From contig JADJFD010000008.1 of the NCBI GenBank assembly GCA_016708765.1, positions 1 through 62,708 of the forward strand: 62,708 nt of DNA, read 5' to 3'. Source of the stretch: Chitinophagaceae bacterium (GTDB lineage: Bacteria; Bacteroidota; Bacteroidia; Chitinophagales; Chitinophagaceae). Shown piece after piece: positions 39,463-47,606 of the stretch; the first letter of the stretch is position 1, and each line of letters begins with the position of its first letter. The position numbers and the translations under genes were made by a program. The notes under the pieces are model-generated. The model made no database searches and was not told the DNA's origin. It saw only the letters and a list, made by a program, of their open reading frames with translations.

Positions 39463-39681
39463 ATGGCGAAACAACCACTTATTAAACAGGATGGAACAAT
39501 AGTAGAAGCTTTATCGAATGCTATGTTTAAAGTAAAACTTGAAAACGGGCATGAAATATTAGCTACCATTTCTGGAAAAATGAGGATGCATTACATCCGT
39601 ATTTTGCCAGGCGATAAAGTAGGAGTTGAATTGTCGCCTTATGATTTAACAAGGGGAAGAATAAATTTCAGGTACAAGTAA
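39463..39681 (+). CDS. infA: Translation initiation factor IF-1
   Basis: This 72-residue S1-like OB-fold protein has the standard IF-1 sequence (KQDGTIVEALSNAMFKVKLE, ATISGKMRMHYIRILPGDKV, SPYDLTRGRINFRYK). It binds the ribosomal A site during initiation. It opens the alpha-operon-like cluster and is followed by rpmJ after a 10-base gap. Confidence 0.97.
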   Translation: MAKQPLIKQDGTIVEALSNAMFKVKLENGHEILATISGKMRMHYIRILPGDKVGVELSPYDLTRGRINFRYK

Positions 39682-39691
39682 TTATAATATT

Positions 39692-39807
39692 ATGAAAGTA
39701 AGAGCATCTATTAAAAAGCGCAGTGTTGATTGCAAAATAGTTCGTCGCAAAGGCATACTGTATGTTATTAACAAAAGAATCCTCGTTTTAAACAAAGACA
39801 AGGATAA
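39692..39807 (+). CDS. rpmJ: Ribosomal protein L36 (zinc-less type), one frameshift
   Basis: The gene starts at ATG 39692 with MKVRASIKKRSVDCKIVRRKG. As written it reads on to TAG with a wrong tail. One missing A in AAAA near 39773 (NKRILV read instead of NKKNPRFKQRQG) explains this, and the corrected protein is 38 residues, ending at TAA 39805-39807. Only one of the zinc-binding cysteines remains, which matches the zinc-independent L36 of this phylum. It is too short for many gene finders. Confidence 0.85.
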
Positions 39808-39890
39808 TCAATAGGCAACAGACAATTTGCAAATTGTTTATTGCATATTGCCAATTTGAAATAAGTAAACTAATAAATTAAAACAGAAAT

Positions 39891-40271
39891 ATGGCTCGTA
39901 TTGCCGGTGTTGACTTACCAAAAAATAAAAGAGGCGAAATAGGACTTACCTATATCTACGGAATAGGTCCTTCTACTGCTAAGTACATTCTTGACAAACA
40001 TAATATTGACAGGAATAAAAAAGTGCAAGAGTGGAATGACGATGAGTTAACTGATATCCGTAACACTATTACGGAAGAATTAAAAGTAGAAGGTCAGTTG
40101 CGTTCTGAAGTACAAACAAGTATTAAGCGTTTGCTTGATATTGCTTGCTACCGTGGATTGCGTCATCGCAAAGGTTTACCTGTTCGTGGACAACGTACCA
40201 AGACAAACAGCCGTACAAGAAAAGGTAAGAGGAAGACAGTTGCTGGTAAGAAGAAGGCAGCTAAGAAATAA
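39891..40271 (+). CDS. rpsM: Ribosomal protein S13
   Basis: This 126-residue S13 begins ARIAGVDLPKNKRGEIGLTY and ends in a Lys-rich tail. The R-G-L-R-H-R-K-G-L-P-V-R-G-Q-R-T segment contacts 16S rRNA in the subunit head. It follows rpmJ with an 84-base AT-rich gap. Confidence 0.97.
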   Translation: MARIAGVDLPKNKRGEIGLTYIYGIGPSTAKYILDKHNIDRNKKVQEWNDDELTDIRNTITEELKVEGQLRSEVQTSIKRLLDIACYRGLRHRKGLPVRGQRTKTNSRTRKGKRKTVAGKKKAAKK

Positions 40272-40275
40272 AAAA

Positions 40276-40316
40276 TAATTAGCTGATTGTTCGATGTACT
40301 GATTAGCTAATTTTTT
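40276..40316 (+). terminator. Hairpin with T tract between rpsM and rpsK
   Basis: AATTAGCT (40276-40283) pairs with AGCTAATT (40304-40311), followed by five more Ts. As it sits inside an apparent operon, it may be an attenuating or processing structure. Confidence 0.4.
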
Positions 40317-40329
40317 ATACAAGCATTTC

Positions 40330-40386
40330 GAATCAATTCCAGATCTGCGCTTCGCAGGGAGGATAGATTCAAACCCGGTTCGCCGG
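40330..40386 (+). promoter_or_regulatory. Structured leader upstream of rpsK
   Basis: A hairpin CTGCG-CTT-CGCAG (40345-40357) is enclosed by GAATC/GATTC (40330-40334, 40366-40370). A CCGG-TTCG-CCGG UUCG-tetraloop hairpin (40375-40386) follows. This lies 40 bases before the rpsK ATG. Confidence 0.5.
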
Positions 40387-40426
40387 AAACAAACAAATTT
40401 TTAAAGATTACCTAAGAAGAAAGATT

Positions 40427-40837
40427 ATGGCAAAAGCACAACAACAAGGTGGTAGCGCAAAAGCAGCAGCAAAGAAAAGAGTAGTTAAAGTAGATTCATA
40501 CGGAGATGCTCACATTTCTGCTACATTCAACAACATTATTATCAGTCTTACTAACAAAACCGGACAAACAATTGCCTGGAGTAGTGCTGGTAAAATGGGT
40601 TTCAGAGGTTCTAAAAAGAATACTCCTTACGCAGCCCAGATGGCAGCAGCTGATGCAGCTAAAACTGCTCTTGATGCTGGTTTAAAAAGAGTTGATGTGT
40701 TTGTAAAGGGACCAGGTTCTGGCCGTGAAGGTGCTATCCGTTCTCTTTCACAAAGTGGAATTGAAATAGTGATGATTAAAGACGTAACTCCATTGCCACA
40801 CAATGGTTGCCGTCCTCCAAAGAAAAGAAGAGTATAA
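40427..40837 (+). CDS. rpsK: Ribosomal protein S11
   Basis: This 136-residue S11 has DSYGDAHISATFNNIIISLT, GKMGFRGSKKNTPYAAQMAA, V-F-V-K-G-P-G-S-G-R-E, and the C-terminal N-G-C-R-P-P-K-K-R-R. It forms the mRNA exit platform of the 30S subunit. It is preceded by a structured 155-base gap. Confidence 0.97.
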   Translation: MAKAQQQGGSAKAAAKKRVVKVDSYGDAHISATFNNIIISLTNKTGQTIAWSSAGKMGFRGSKKNTPYAAQMAAADAAKTALDAGLKRVDVFVKGPGSGREGAIRSLSQSGIEIVMIKDVTPLPHNGCRPPKKRRV

Positions 40838-40860
40838 TTTTTATATTATATAGTTATAAT

Positions 40861-40939
40861 TGTTCTGAAAGGATCAGAACAGTTCATTTTAAAAAAGGTG
40901 CCTGATTGATTTTTTAACGCTTTTACTGATCAGAGCACC
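40861..40939 (+). promoter_or_regulatory. Two stem-loops upstream of rpsD (candidate S4 autoregulatory leader)
   Basis: TGTTCTGA/TCAGAACA (40861-40868, 40874-40881; 8 bp, loop AAGGA) is followed by a longer helix. GGTGC/GCACC and CTGAT/ATCAG (40897-40906 with 40929-40939, one bulged A) enclose a T-rich loop. The ATG of rpsD is 31 bases further on. S4 is a classic autogenous repressor; here the RNA lies immediately ahead of its own gene. Confidence 0.5.
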
Positions 40940-40969
40940 GTTACAAAAAAGCGTAAATGAATAAAAACT

Positions 40970-41575
40970 ATGGCAAGGTACACTGGTCCAAAGACCAAGA
41001 TTTCCCGTCGTTTCGGTGAACCAATTTTAGGTAACGGCAAATGGCTGGATAAGAATAGCAACCCTCCTGGGATGCATGGCGATAAGAAAAAGCGTAAAAC
41101 TTTAGGTGAATACGCTTTACAACTTCGTGAAAAGCAAAAAGCAAAATACACTTACGGTATTTTAGAAAAGCAGTTCCGCAAAACATTTGAAGAAGCTTCA
41201 CGTCGTGGAGGTGTAACAGGTGAAAACCTAATCAAACTTTGTGAAGCCCGTCTTGACAATACAGTTTTCCGTATGGGTATTGCTCCAAGCCGTCCGGCTG
41301 CTCGTCAATTAGTAAGTCATAAGCACATCGAAGTAAATGGTGACGTTTTAAACGTTCCATCTTACCAGATGAAAGCTGGTGATGTAATTACTATTAAAGA
41401 AGGTAGCAAAGGAAGAACTTACATCACTAGTATGGTGAGAGCAAAGAATCCAAAATTCAGTTGGTTAGATTGGAACGAGACTGAAATGAAAGGTACTTTC
41501 ATCACTTATCCGGAAAGGGAAAGTGTTCCTGAAAATATTAAAGAGCAGTTGATCGTCGAGTTGTACAGTAAGTAA
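40970..41575 (+). CDS. rpsD: Ribosomal protein S4
   Basis: This 201-residue S4 begins ARYTGPKTKISRRFGEPILG. It contains the S4 RNA-binding domain (ARLDNTVFRMGIAPSRPAAR, L-V-S-H-K-H-I-E-V-N-G) and ends VELYSK. It is a primary 16S rRNA binder and, in several phyla, a translational regulator of its operon. The upstream stem-loops make regulation plausible. Confidence 0.97.
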   Translation: MARYTGPKTKISRRFGEPILGNGKWLDKNSNPPGMHGDKKKRKTLGEYALQLREKQKAKYTYGILEKQFRKTFEEASRRGGVTGENLIKLCEARLDNTVFRMGIAPSRPAARQLVSHKHIEVNGDVLNVPSYQMKAGDVITIKEGSKGRTYITSMVRAKNPKFSWLDWNETEMKGTFITYPERESVPENIKEQLIVELYSK

Positions 41576-41584
41576 TAGTGAATA

Positions 41585-41611
41585 ATCAATGATGAATAAT
41601 TTAGCATTGAT
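41585..41611 (+). repeat. Hairpin between rpsD and rpoA
   Basis: ATCAATG (41585-41591) is the perfect inverted repeat of CATTGAT (41605-41611). It is a small stem of unknown role in the operon. Confidence 0.35.
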
Positions 41612-41650
41612 GAAATCACAAATCTAAAATCGTAAATCTAAAATAACAAT

Positions 41651-42652
41651 ATGGCAATATTAAATTTCCAGAAACCCGATAAAATTATTTTGCAGAAAGC
41701 AAATGATTTCGAAGCACAGTTTGAGTTTCGTCCGTTGGAACCTGGTTACGGTGTTACAATCGGTAATGCACTTCGTCGTGTATTGCTTAATTCACTGGAA
41801 GGTCATGCTATCATAGGTGTAAAGATTGAAGGTGTGGAGCATGAGTTTGCAACTATGAAAGGAATTAGCGAAGATGTTGTTGAAATATTCTTGAATCTTA
41901 AGCAAATCCGCTTTAAGAAGATTGTGGATCATGATGTGGCAAATGAGAAAATCATTTTGTCTATCAAAAACAGAACTGAATTTACTGCTGGTATGTTGGG
42001 CGAAAGCACACATTCATTCCAGATTATGAATCCAGATTTGTTGATCTGTACGTTGGATTCTTCTGCAAGAATGGATATTGAATTAACGATCGGCAAAGGC
42101 CGTGGTTATGTTCCTGCTGAGGATAATAAAATAAAAGATGCTCCGCTTGGATATATTCCAATTGATGCAATCTTTACTCCGATAAAGAATGTTAAGTACA
42201 CTATCGAGAACACAAGGGTTGAACAAAGAACTGACTTTGAAAAACTGATCATGGAAGTTTCTACAGATGGTACCATCCATCCGGAAGAAGCAGTGAAGCA
42301 GGCTTCAAGAATTTTGATTCAGCATTTGATGATCATCACTGATGAGAACATCACTTTCGACAATAAAGAAGAGAAGAAAGAGGACATGGTGGACGAACAA
42401 ACTTTACAATTACGTAAAGTATTGAAAACTCCATTAGAAGATCTTGATCTTTCTGTTAGAGCATTCAATTGTTTGAAAGCTGCTAAAATTAATTCATTGA
42501 GTGAGCTTGTTCAATATGAGCAGGAAGATTTGATGAAGTTCCGCAACTTCGGACAAAAGTCATTGTCAGAGATTGAACAAGTTCTTACTGAAAGAGGATT
42601 AAGTTTTGGAATGGATTTACCTAAGTTAGGTATCGATCCAAGCGAATTCTAA
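41651..42652 (+). CDS. rpoA: RNA polymerase subunit alpha
   Basis: This 333-residue alpha subunit has an N-terminal dimerisation domain (FEFRPLEPGYGVTIGNALRR, L-E-G-H-A-I-I-G-V). A linker leads to the C-terminal helix-hairpin-helix domain that contacts UP elements and activators (VRAFNCLKAAKINSLSELVQ, N-F-G-Q-K-S-L-S-E-I). The order rpsD-rpoA-rplQ is universal in bacteria. Confidence 0.97.
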   Translation: MAILNFQKPDKIILQKANDFEAQFEFRPLEPGYGVTIGNALRRVLLNSLEGHAIIGVKIEGVEHEFATMKGISEDVVEIFLNLKQIRFKKIVDHDVANEKIILSIKNRTEFTAGMLGESTHSFQIMNPDLLICTLDSSARMDIELTIGKGRGYVPAEDNKIKDAPLGYIPIDAIFTPIKNVKYTIENTRVEQRTDFEKLIMEVSTDGTIHPEEAVKQASRILIQHLMIITDENITFDNKEEKKEDMVDEQTLQLRKVLKTPLEDLDLSVRAFNCLKAAKINSLSELVQYEQEDLMKFRNFGQKSLSEIEQVLTERGLSFGMDLPKLGIDPSEF

Positions 42653-42661
42653 AGCCTCCCC

Positions 42662-42684
42662 AAACCCCTCCGCAGGAGGGGTTT
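42662..42684. repeat. Palindromic element P1 (rpoA-rplQ gap)
   Basis: AAACCCCTCC and GGAGGGGTTT form a perfect 10-bp stem with loop GCA, 9 bases after rpoA. No T tract follows. It belongs to the C4/G4 palindromic family found in the branched-chain cluster. Confidence 0.6.
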
Positions 42685-42747
42685 AAGAAGACCCTGAAAA
42701 TTGAAAATTATTTTATAACAATGCCGTTTTGAATTTCAAGACTGCGA

Positions 42748-42776
42748 ATGTTGCAAATCCTGACACGGTGCAACAT
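42748..42776 (+). promoter_or_regulatory. Stem-loop upstream of rplQ
   Basis: ATGTTGCA (42748-42755) and TGCAACAT (42769-42776) form a perfect 8-bp stem with a 13-base loop, 17 bases before ATG 42794. It might occlude or expose the rplQ start region. Confidence 0.4.
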
Positions 42777-42793
42777 CTTAAAAACTATAAGTC

Positions 42794-43297
42794 ATGCGCC
42801 ACGGAGACAAAATTAAAAATCTAGGAAGAAAGAAAGCACACAGAGATGCTTTGTTGAGTAATTTGGCTTGTCAGCTTATTCAATACAAAAGAATTGTAAC
42901 TACAACTGCAAAAGCGAAAGCTTTAAGAGTGTATGTAGAACCATTGATCACTAAAGGAAAAGAAAATACTACACACCAACGTCGTGTTGTATTCAGCTAC
43001 CTGCAGGATAAAGAAGCTATCAAAGAATTGTTTGGTACTGTTGCAGAAAAAGTAGGCGGTCGTCCTGGTGGATATACCCGTATCATTAAGTTGGGTGCAA
43101 GAGTTGGTGATAACGCAGAAACTGCAATGATTGAGTTGGTTGATTTCAATGAGATCTACGGCAAGGGTAAAGGTGAAGAGCAAACAGGAGCGAAGAAAAC
43201 CCGTCGTGCAGGTTCAAAGAAAAAAACTGAAACAGTTGTTGATGCTCCTGAATCAACAGAAGCAACACCAGCAACGGAAGAGCCAAAAGCAGAATAA
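42794..43297 (+). CDS. rplQ: Ribosomal protein L17
   Basis: This 167-residue L17 has the family core in residues 1-118 (MRHGDKIKNLGRKKAHRDAL, then GGRPGGYTRIIKLGARVGDN). A C-terminal extension of about 45 residues is rich in Lys, then Glu/Thr/Ala/Pro, and such tails are typical of Bacteroidota L17. It closes the cluster and is followed by a strong terminator. Confidence 0.96.
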   Translation: MRHGDKIKNLGRKKAHRDALLSNLACQLIQYKRIVTTTAKAKALRVYVEPLITKGKENTTHQRRVVFSYLQDKEAIKELFGTVAEKVGGRPGGYTRIIKLGARVGDNAETAMIELVDFNEIYGKGKGEEQTGAKKTRRAGSKKKTETVVDAPESTEATPATEEPKAE

Positions 43298-43318
43298 TTA
43301 TTTTTAGATTATTATACA

Positions 43319-43351
43319 ATGCCCTTCGGTTTTCCGGAGGGCATTTTTTTT
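43319..43351 (+). terminator. Strong intrinsic terminator of the ribosomal protein cluster
   Basis: An 11-bp stem with loop TTTT (ATGCCCTTCGG with CCGGAGGGCAT, one T-G pair) is followed by eight Ts, 22 bases after rplQ. Confidence 0.9.
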
Positions 43352-43455
43352 GAATTGTCATTAAATGTGGAGAAGGAATTCTTAATAAAATAAAGTATTT
43401 TCACAAGGCTACGATTGCCTGCAAAACGACATTACTAATTAGGAAAAACTAAATA

Positions 43456-46032
43456 ATGGATCATTCTTCCAACAGAGCTTTGCAGCATTTTAAAAATGAC
43501 ATCGGTATCCGATTTCAGCTGTATAATAGTTTGTTTACATCACTGCCGTTTCACAGGATAGAAAAGACTGGAATATTGTTATCGCTGCTATTGTCTAATT
43601 GTGAAGATGGTTATCTAAAGCGACAAAGTCCTGTAACAATTATAGATGAATTTTTTAGCAAGCATACAACCTACACTTCAGATAAGGAAAAGCTGGATTT
43701 ACTTTTTCGCTTTGTTCAATATGCGGAAAGGCAAGTAGTATTGTTTGATGCTTTAGAAGATGCAGCTTTTAGGCAGGTGCATGATATGAATGGCTCAGGC
43801 ACATTGAAACACCTTGAGTCGGAAGTAGTTAAGATGGAAAAGGAGGAAGACCTAAGTAAAAAGCTAAAAGATTTTTGTGTGAGATTGGTATTAACTGCAC
43901 ATCCTACACAATTTTATCCTGGATCTGTGCTTGGCATCATCAACGATCTTTCTAAAGGTTTGATGGAAAATAATACAAGTCAGATCAATATGTACCTGCA
44001 ACAGCTGGGTAAGACGGCTTTTTTTAAAAAGCAAAAACCCACTCCCTATGATGAGGCTGTCAGCTTGATTTGGTTCTTAGAAAATGTTTTTTATCAGGCA
44101 ACAGGAAAGATTATTAATTTTTTAAAAAGTCAGTTTCCAGAATCGTTACCAGCTACTAACCCAGTTGTAAAATTAGGTTTTTGGCCGGGTGGCGACAGAG
44201 ATGGCAATCCTTTTGTGAATATTGAAACAACATTACAGGTGGCAGAAGCATTACGAGGTAGCATCATTAAATGTTATTATCAGGATGTGCGACGATTGAA
44301 ACGCCGTCTTACTTTTGAAGGAGTGGAAATGGTGTTAGCGGAGCTGGAAAAAAAATTATACAATAATATTTTTATTCCGGGTCAACGGACAGACCTTACA
44401 AGAAAGGAAATATTGGAAACAATGTATCATATAAAAGATACAATGATTCATAAGCATAACAGCTTGTTTCTTCACATGGTTGATAGTTTTATTAATAAGG
44501 TATTAGTTTTCGGTCTTCATTTTGCTTCATTGGATATAAGACAGGATAGCAGCAAACATGAAAGTACATTGCAAAGTATTAATGCAATTAGTAATCATTT
44601 GGGAGAAGATTATTCCAGCATATCAGACAAAGAAAAGATACAACGATTGTGCAATGTAAAATCATTGGAAAGTTCTGTAATGCTTGAAGATGATATTGAA
44701 CAGGACACAATTGATGTGATAGGTGTAATCAGAACTATTCAATCATACAATGGCGAAGAAGGTTGCAATCGTTATATTATCAGCCATTGCAACAGTGCAT
44801 TAAACGTAATGGAAGTCTATGGCCTTTTTCTTTTAGGAGGATGGAAGCCGGAAAAATTAACGGTGGACATTGTGCCATTATTTGAAACAATTGGGGACTT
44901 AAAAAATGCTGCCGGAGTAATGAAGGAGCTATATGATAATGAACTGTATCGTAATCATATAAAGCAAAGAGGCGATCAGCAAACAATCATGGTTGGTTTT
45001 TCTGACGGTACAAAAGATGGCGGTTACCTGATGGCTAACTGGAGCATATACAAAGCAAAAGAAGAACTGACTGCTCTTTCAAGAGAGTATAATATTGATG
45101 TAGTATTTTTTGATGGCAGAGGCGGCCCGCCAGCAAGAGGTGGCGGAAAAACACATAAGTTTTATGCATCGATGGGAAAGAATATTTCGAACAAGGAAAT
45201 TCAACTGACTATACAAGGACAAACTGTGAGTTCCAATTTTGGAATGGTGGATGCGGCACAATATAATATTGAGCAATTAGTAAATGCCGGCGTCTTCAAC
45301 GAAATATTTTCTGATAAGAACGAAACGCTTAACAACGAACAGGAAACTTTGATAAGTGAGCTGGCAGATGATAGTTTTAATGCTTACACTAAATTAAAAG
45401 AACATCCATATTTTCTTGAATATCTTGGGCATGCAAGTCCGTTGAAGTTTTATGCAGAAACAAATATCGGTTCCCGACCGGCGAAAAGAGGAAGCGGAAA
45501 ACTAACTTTAAATGATCTGCGGGCCATCCCATTTGTTGGGGCTTGGAGCCAATTAAAACAAAACGTAACTGGTTATTATGGTGTTGGAACTGCATTGAGC
45601 AAAGCAAAAGAACAAGGAAAGTTTAATGCGCTGAAGAAGTTTTACAAAGAGTCTTTATTCTTTAGGACACTTATAGATAACTGTGAAATGTCCATGAACA
45701 AATGTTTTTTCCCATTGACGGCTTTTTTATCAGATCACCCTGTGTATGGAGAAATATGGAATGATATTTATGCAGAATACGAACTGACGAAGAAATTTCT
45801 TTTTCAACTGACAGGTAAGAATGAATTGATGGCAGATTATCCGGTTGAACAACTATCAATTCAGATGAGAGAAAGAATTGTTTTGCCATTGGTTACGATT
45901 CAGCAATATGCCATAACAAGAGTGAGAGAGATGGAAGAAAAAAATATCAAGAACCCCGAAAGAGATGTGTTTGGGAAACTGGTAATGCGTTGTTCTTTTG
46001 GTATTATAAATGCGGGGAGGAATTCGGCGTAA
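43456..46032 (+). CDS. ppc: Phosphoenolpyruvate carboxylase
   Basis: This 858-residue protein carboxylates phosphoenolpyruvate to oxaloacetate, feeding the TCA cycle. It has the catalytic histidine segment V-L-T-A-H-P-T-Q-F (near residue 150), F-W-P-G-G-D-R-D-G-N, the F-D-G-R-G-G-P-P-A-R-G-G-G loop, and a C-terminal R-N-S-A corresponding to the usual N-T-G end. It is intact over its full length. Confidence 0.95.
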   Translation: MDHSSNRALQHFKNDIGIRFQLYNSLFTSLPFHRIEKTGILLSLLLSNCEDGYLKRQSPVTIIDEFFSKHTTYTSDKEKLDLLFRFVQYAERQVVLFDALEDAAFRQVHDMNGSGTLKHLESEVVKMEKEEDLSKKLKDFCVRLVLTAHPTQFYPGSVLGIINDLSKGLMENNTSQINMYLQQLGKTAFFKKQKPTPYDEAVSLIWFLENVFYQATGKIINFLKSQFPESLPATNPVVKLGFWPGGDRDGNPFVNIETTLQVAEALRGSIIKCYYQDVRRLKRRLTFEGVEMVLAELEKKLYNNIFIPGQRTDLTRKEILETMYHIKDTMIHKHNSLFLHMVDSFINKVLVFGLHFASLDIRQDSSKHESTLQSINAISNHLGEDYSSISDKEKIQRLCNVKSLESSVMLEDDIEQDTIDVIGVIRTIQSYNGEEGCNRYIISHCNSALNVMEVYGLFLLGGWKPEKLTVDIVPLFETIGDLKNAAGVMKELYDNELYRNHIKQRGDQQTIMVGFSDGTKDGGYLMANWSIYKAKEELTALSREYNIDVVFFDGRGGPPARGGGKTHKFYASMGKNISNKEIQLTIQGQTVSSNFGMVDAAQYNIEQLVNAGVFNEIFSDKNETLNNEQETLISELADDSFNAYTKLKEHPYFLEYLGHASPLKFYAETNIGSRPAKRGSGKLTLNDLRAIPFVGAWSQLKQNVTGYYGVGTALSKAKEQGKFNALKKFYKESLFFRTLIDNCEMSMNKCFFPLTAFLSDHPVYGEIWNDIYAEYELTKKFLFQLTGKNELMADYPVEQLSIQMRERIVLPLVTIQQYAITRVREMEEKNIKNPERDVFGKLVMRCSFGIINAGRNSA

Positions 46033-46056
46033 GAAAATTTGATTTATTGTAAGAAA

Positions 46057-46527
46057 TTAGCGAGTTGAAAAAAGACATAATTTCATTGACAGCAGCTTTC
46101 TTAGCTGTTGATGTAAAAGGATATTTGTTGAATCATTAAGAACAGCATAAATGATGGATCTTTCATTCTCTAGCATTATTTCTGGGCCTGCTTTCACTGC
46201 AAATTTTTTAATCTCTTGAAAATAGATTTTGATGCCTCTGACGAAAATCCTTTTTATTATATTTCTTGGAGTTACAATAAAAAAGCTTTCTTCTTTATAA
46301 ATTTTAATAACATTGATAGATTCAAATAGTATCCATATTTTATAGATTAGGAATATGAGTAATATCATCAATGGGAATGCATAGTAAGAAGACTGCCCAC
46401 TTACAAAAACCCAGGTAATTACTATTGCAAAAAAAATGGGTAATAATAAATGTTGAATAAATGGTGTTTTGATTACAGTTAAATTGTCGTATTTAGTTTT
46501 CTTTAGATTTTTTGGACTAGTTGACAT
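46057..46527 (-). CDS. Hypothetical membrane protein
   Basis: This 156-residue protein has two adjacent transmembrane helices (about residues 27-46 and 50-68; LLLPIFFAIVITWVFVSG and FPLMILLIFLIYKIWILF). A soluble tail follows, containing V-T-P-R-N-I-I-K-R and A-G-P-E-I-M-L-E-N. The layout, two helices and a PH-like strand pattern, resembles small bacterial PH-domain membrane proteins, but this is a guess. It lies between ppc and aguB on the opposite strand. Confidence 0.5.
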   Translation of the reverse strand: MSTSPKNLKKTKYDNLTVIKTPFIQHLLLPIFFAIVITWVFVSGQSSYYAFPLMILLIFLIYKIWILFESINVIKIYKEESFFIVTPRNIIKRIFVRGIKIYFQEIKKFAVKAGPEIMLENERSIIYAVLNDSTNILLHQQLRKLLSMKLCLFSTR

Positions 46528-46636
46528 AGTTTTTTTTGTAATTCAAAAAATTACTTTTGAATTATTAAAAGTAGGCTAATTTGTATAAAAATTATATGAC
46601 TGTGTTTATCAACTTTATTGGCACTCGAAATTCTAC

Positions 46637-46644
46637 TATTTTTG
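46637..46644 (+). promoter_or_regulatory. -7 box of the aguB promoter
   Basis: TATTTTTG matches TAnnTTTG 17 bases before ATG 46662. A TTG lies at 46618-46620, spaced 16 rather than 19 bases. Confidence 0.4.
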
Positions 46645-46661
46645 CATAATAATATTAAGTA

Positions 46662-47540
46662 ATGAATAAAGTAAAAGTCGGTCTGGTGCAAATGAGTTGC
46701 ACCAATAATAAAGAAGAAAACCTAGCCAAAGCAATCGAAGGAGTAAAGAAAGCTGCGGCAGATGGAGCACAAATTGTTTGTTTGCAAGAACTATTTACTT
46801 CTTTATACTTCTGCGATGTGGAAGATTATGAAAACTTCAAACTGGCTGAACCAATTCCCGGGCCTTCAACAGAATCGTTACAGACTGTTGCCAAAGAATT
46901 GGGTGTTGTAATTATTGCATCATTATTTGAAAAAAGGGCACAAGGACTTTACCATAATACAACGGCGGTAATAGATGCGGATGGTAGCTATCTGGGAAAG
47001 TACAGAAAGATTCACATCCCCGACGATCCGGCTTATTATGAAAAATTCTATTTCACTCCCGGTGATTTGGGCTATAAAGTTTTCAAAACGAAATTTGCTA
47101 CCATTGGTGTATTGATCTGTTGGGATCAATGGTATCCAGAAGCATCGAGAATTACAGCATTGATGGGAGCGGAAATATTATTTTACCCAACAGCAATCGG
47201 CTGGGCTACTGCACAGGATGAAGCAACGAATACAGAGCAGTATGGTGCCTGGCAAACTATTCAGAGAAGCCATTCAGTGGCCAATGGTGTACATGTAGTA
47301 AGTGTAAATAGGGTAGGACTGGAGCAAGACGGAGCGATGAAATTCTGGGGCGGTTCATTTGTGTCCAATCCATTTGGCACAATTCTTTACAAAGCATCAC
47401 ATGAAGATGAAGAAGTAAAAGTATTAGAAATTGATTTAGCAAAAACAGATCAATACAGAACACATTGGCCTTTTATGAGGGACAGAAGAATTGATTCTTA
47501 CCAACCAATTACAAAACGTTATATAGACGACGAGAACTAA
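46662..47540 (+). CDS. aguB: N-carbamoylputrescine amidohydrolase
   Basis: This 292-residue nitrilase-superfamily enzyme has the catalytic triad Glu43 (Q-E-L-F), Lys116 (Y-R-K-I-H-I-P) and Cys153 (V-L-I-C-W-D-Q-W-Y-P-E). It hydrolyses N-carbamoylputrescine to putrescine, CO2 and ammonia. The partner aguA follows 66 bases later on the same strand, so the pair converts agmatine to putrescine. Confidence 0.93.
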   Translation: MNKVKVGLVQMSCTNNKEENLAKAIEGVKKAAADGAQIVCLQELFTSLYFCDVEDYENFKLAEPIPGPSTESLQTVAKELGVVIIASLFEKRAQGLYHNTTAVIDADGSYLGKYRKIHIPDDPAYYEKFYFTPGDLGYKVFKTKFATIGVLICWDQWYPEASRITALMGAEILFYPTAIGWATAQDEATNTEQYGAWQTIQRSHSVANGVHVVSVNRVGLEQDGAMKFWGGSFVSNPFGTILYKASHEDEEVKVLEIDLAKTDQYRTHWPFMRDRRIDSYQPITKRYIDDEN

Positions 47541-47606
47541 GATTTTTTAGATTAAGAGGATTTAAAGGAAACAAATAATAAAACACAAAACTATTTCTAA
47601 TCAATA

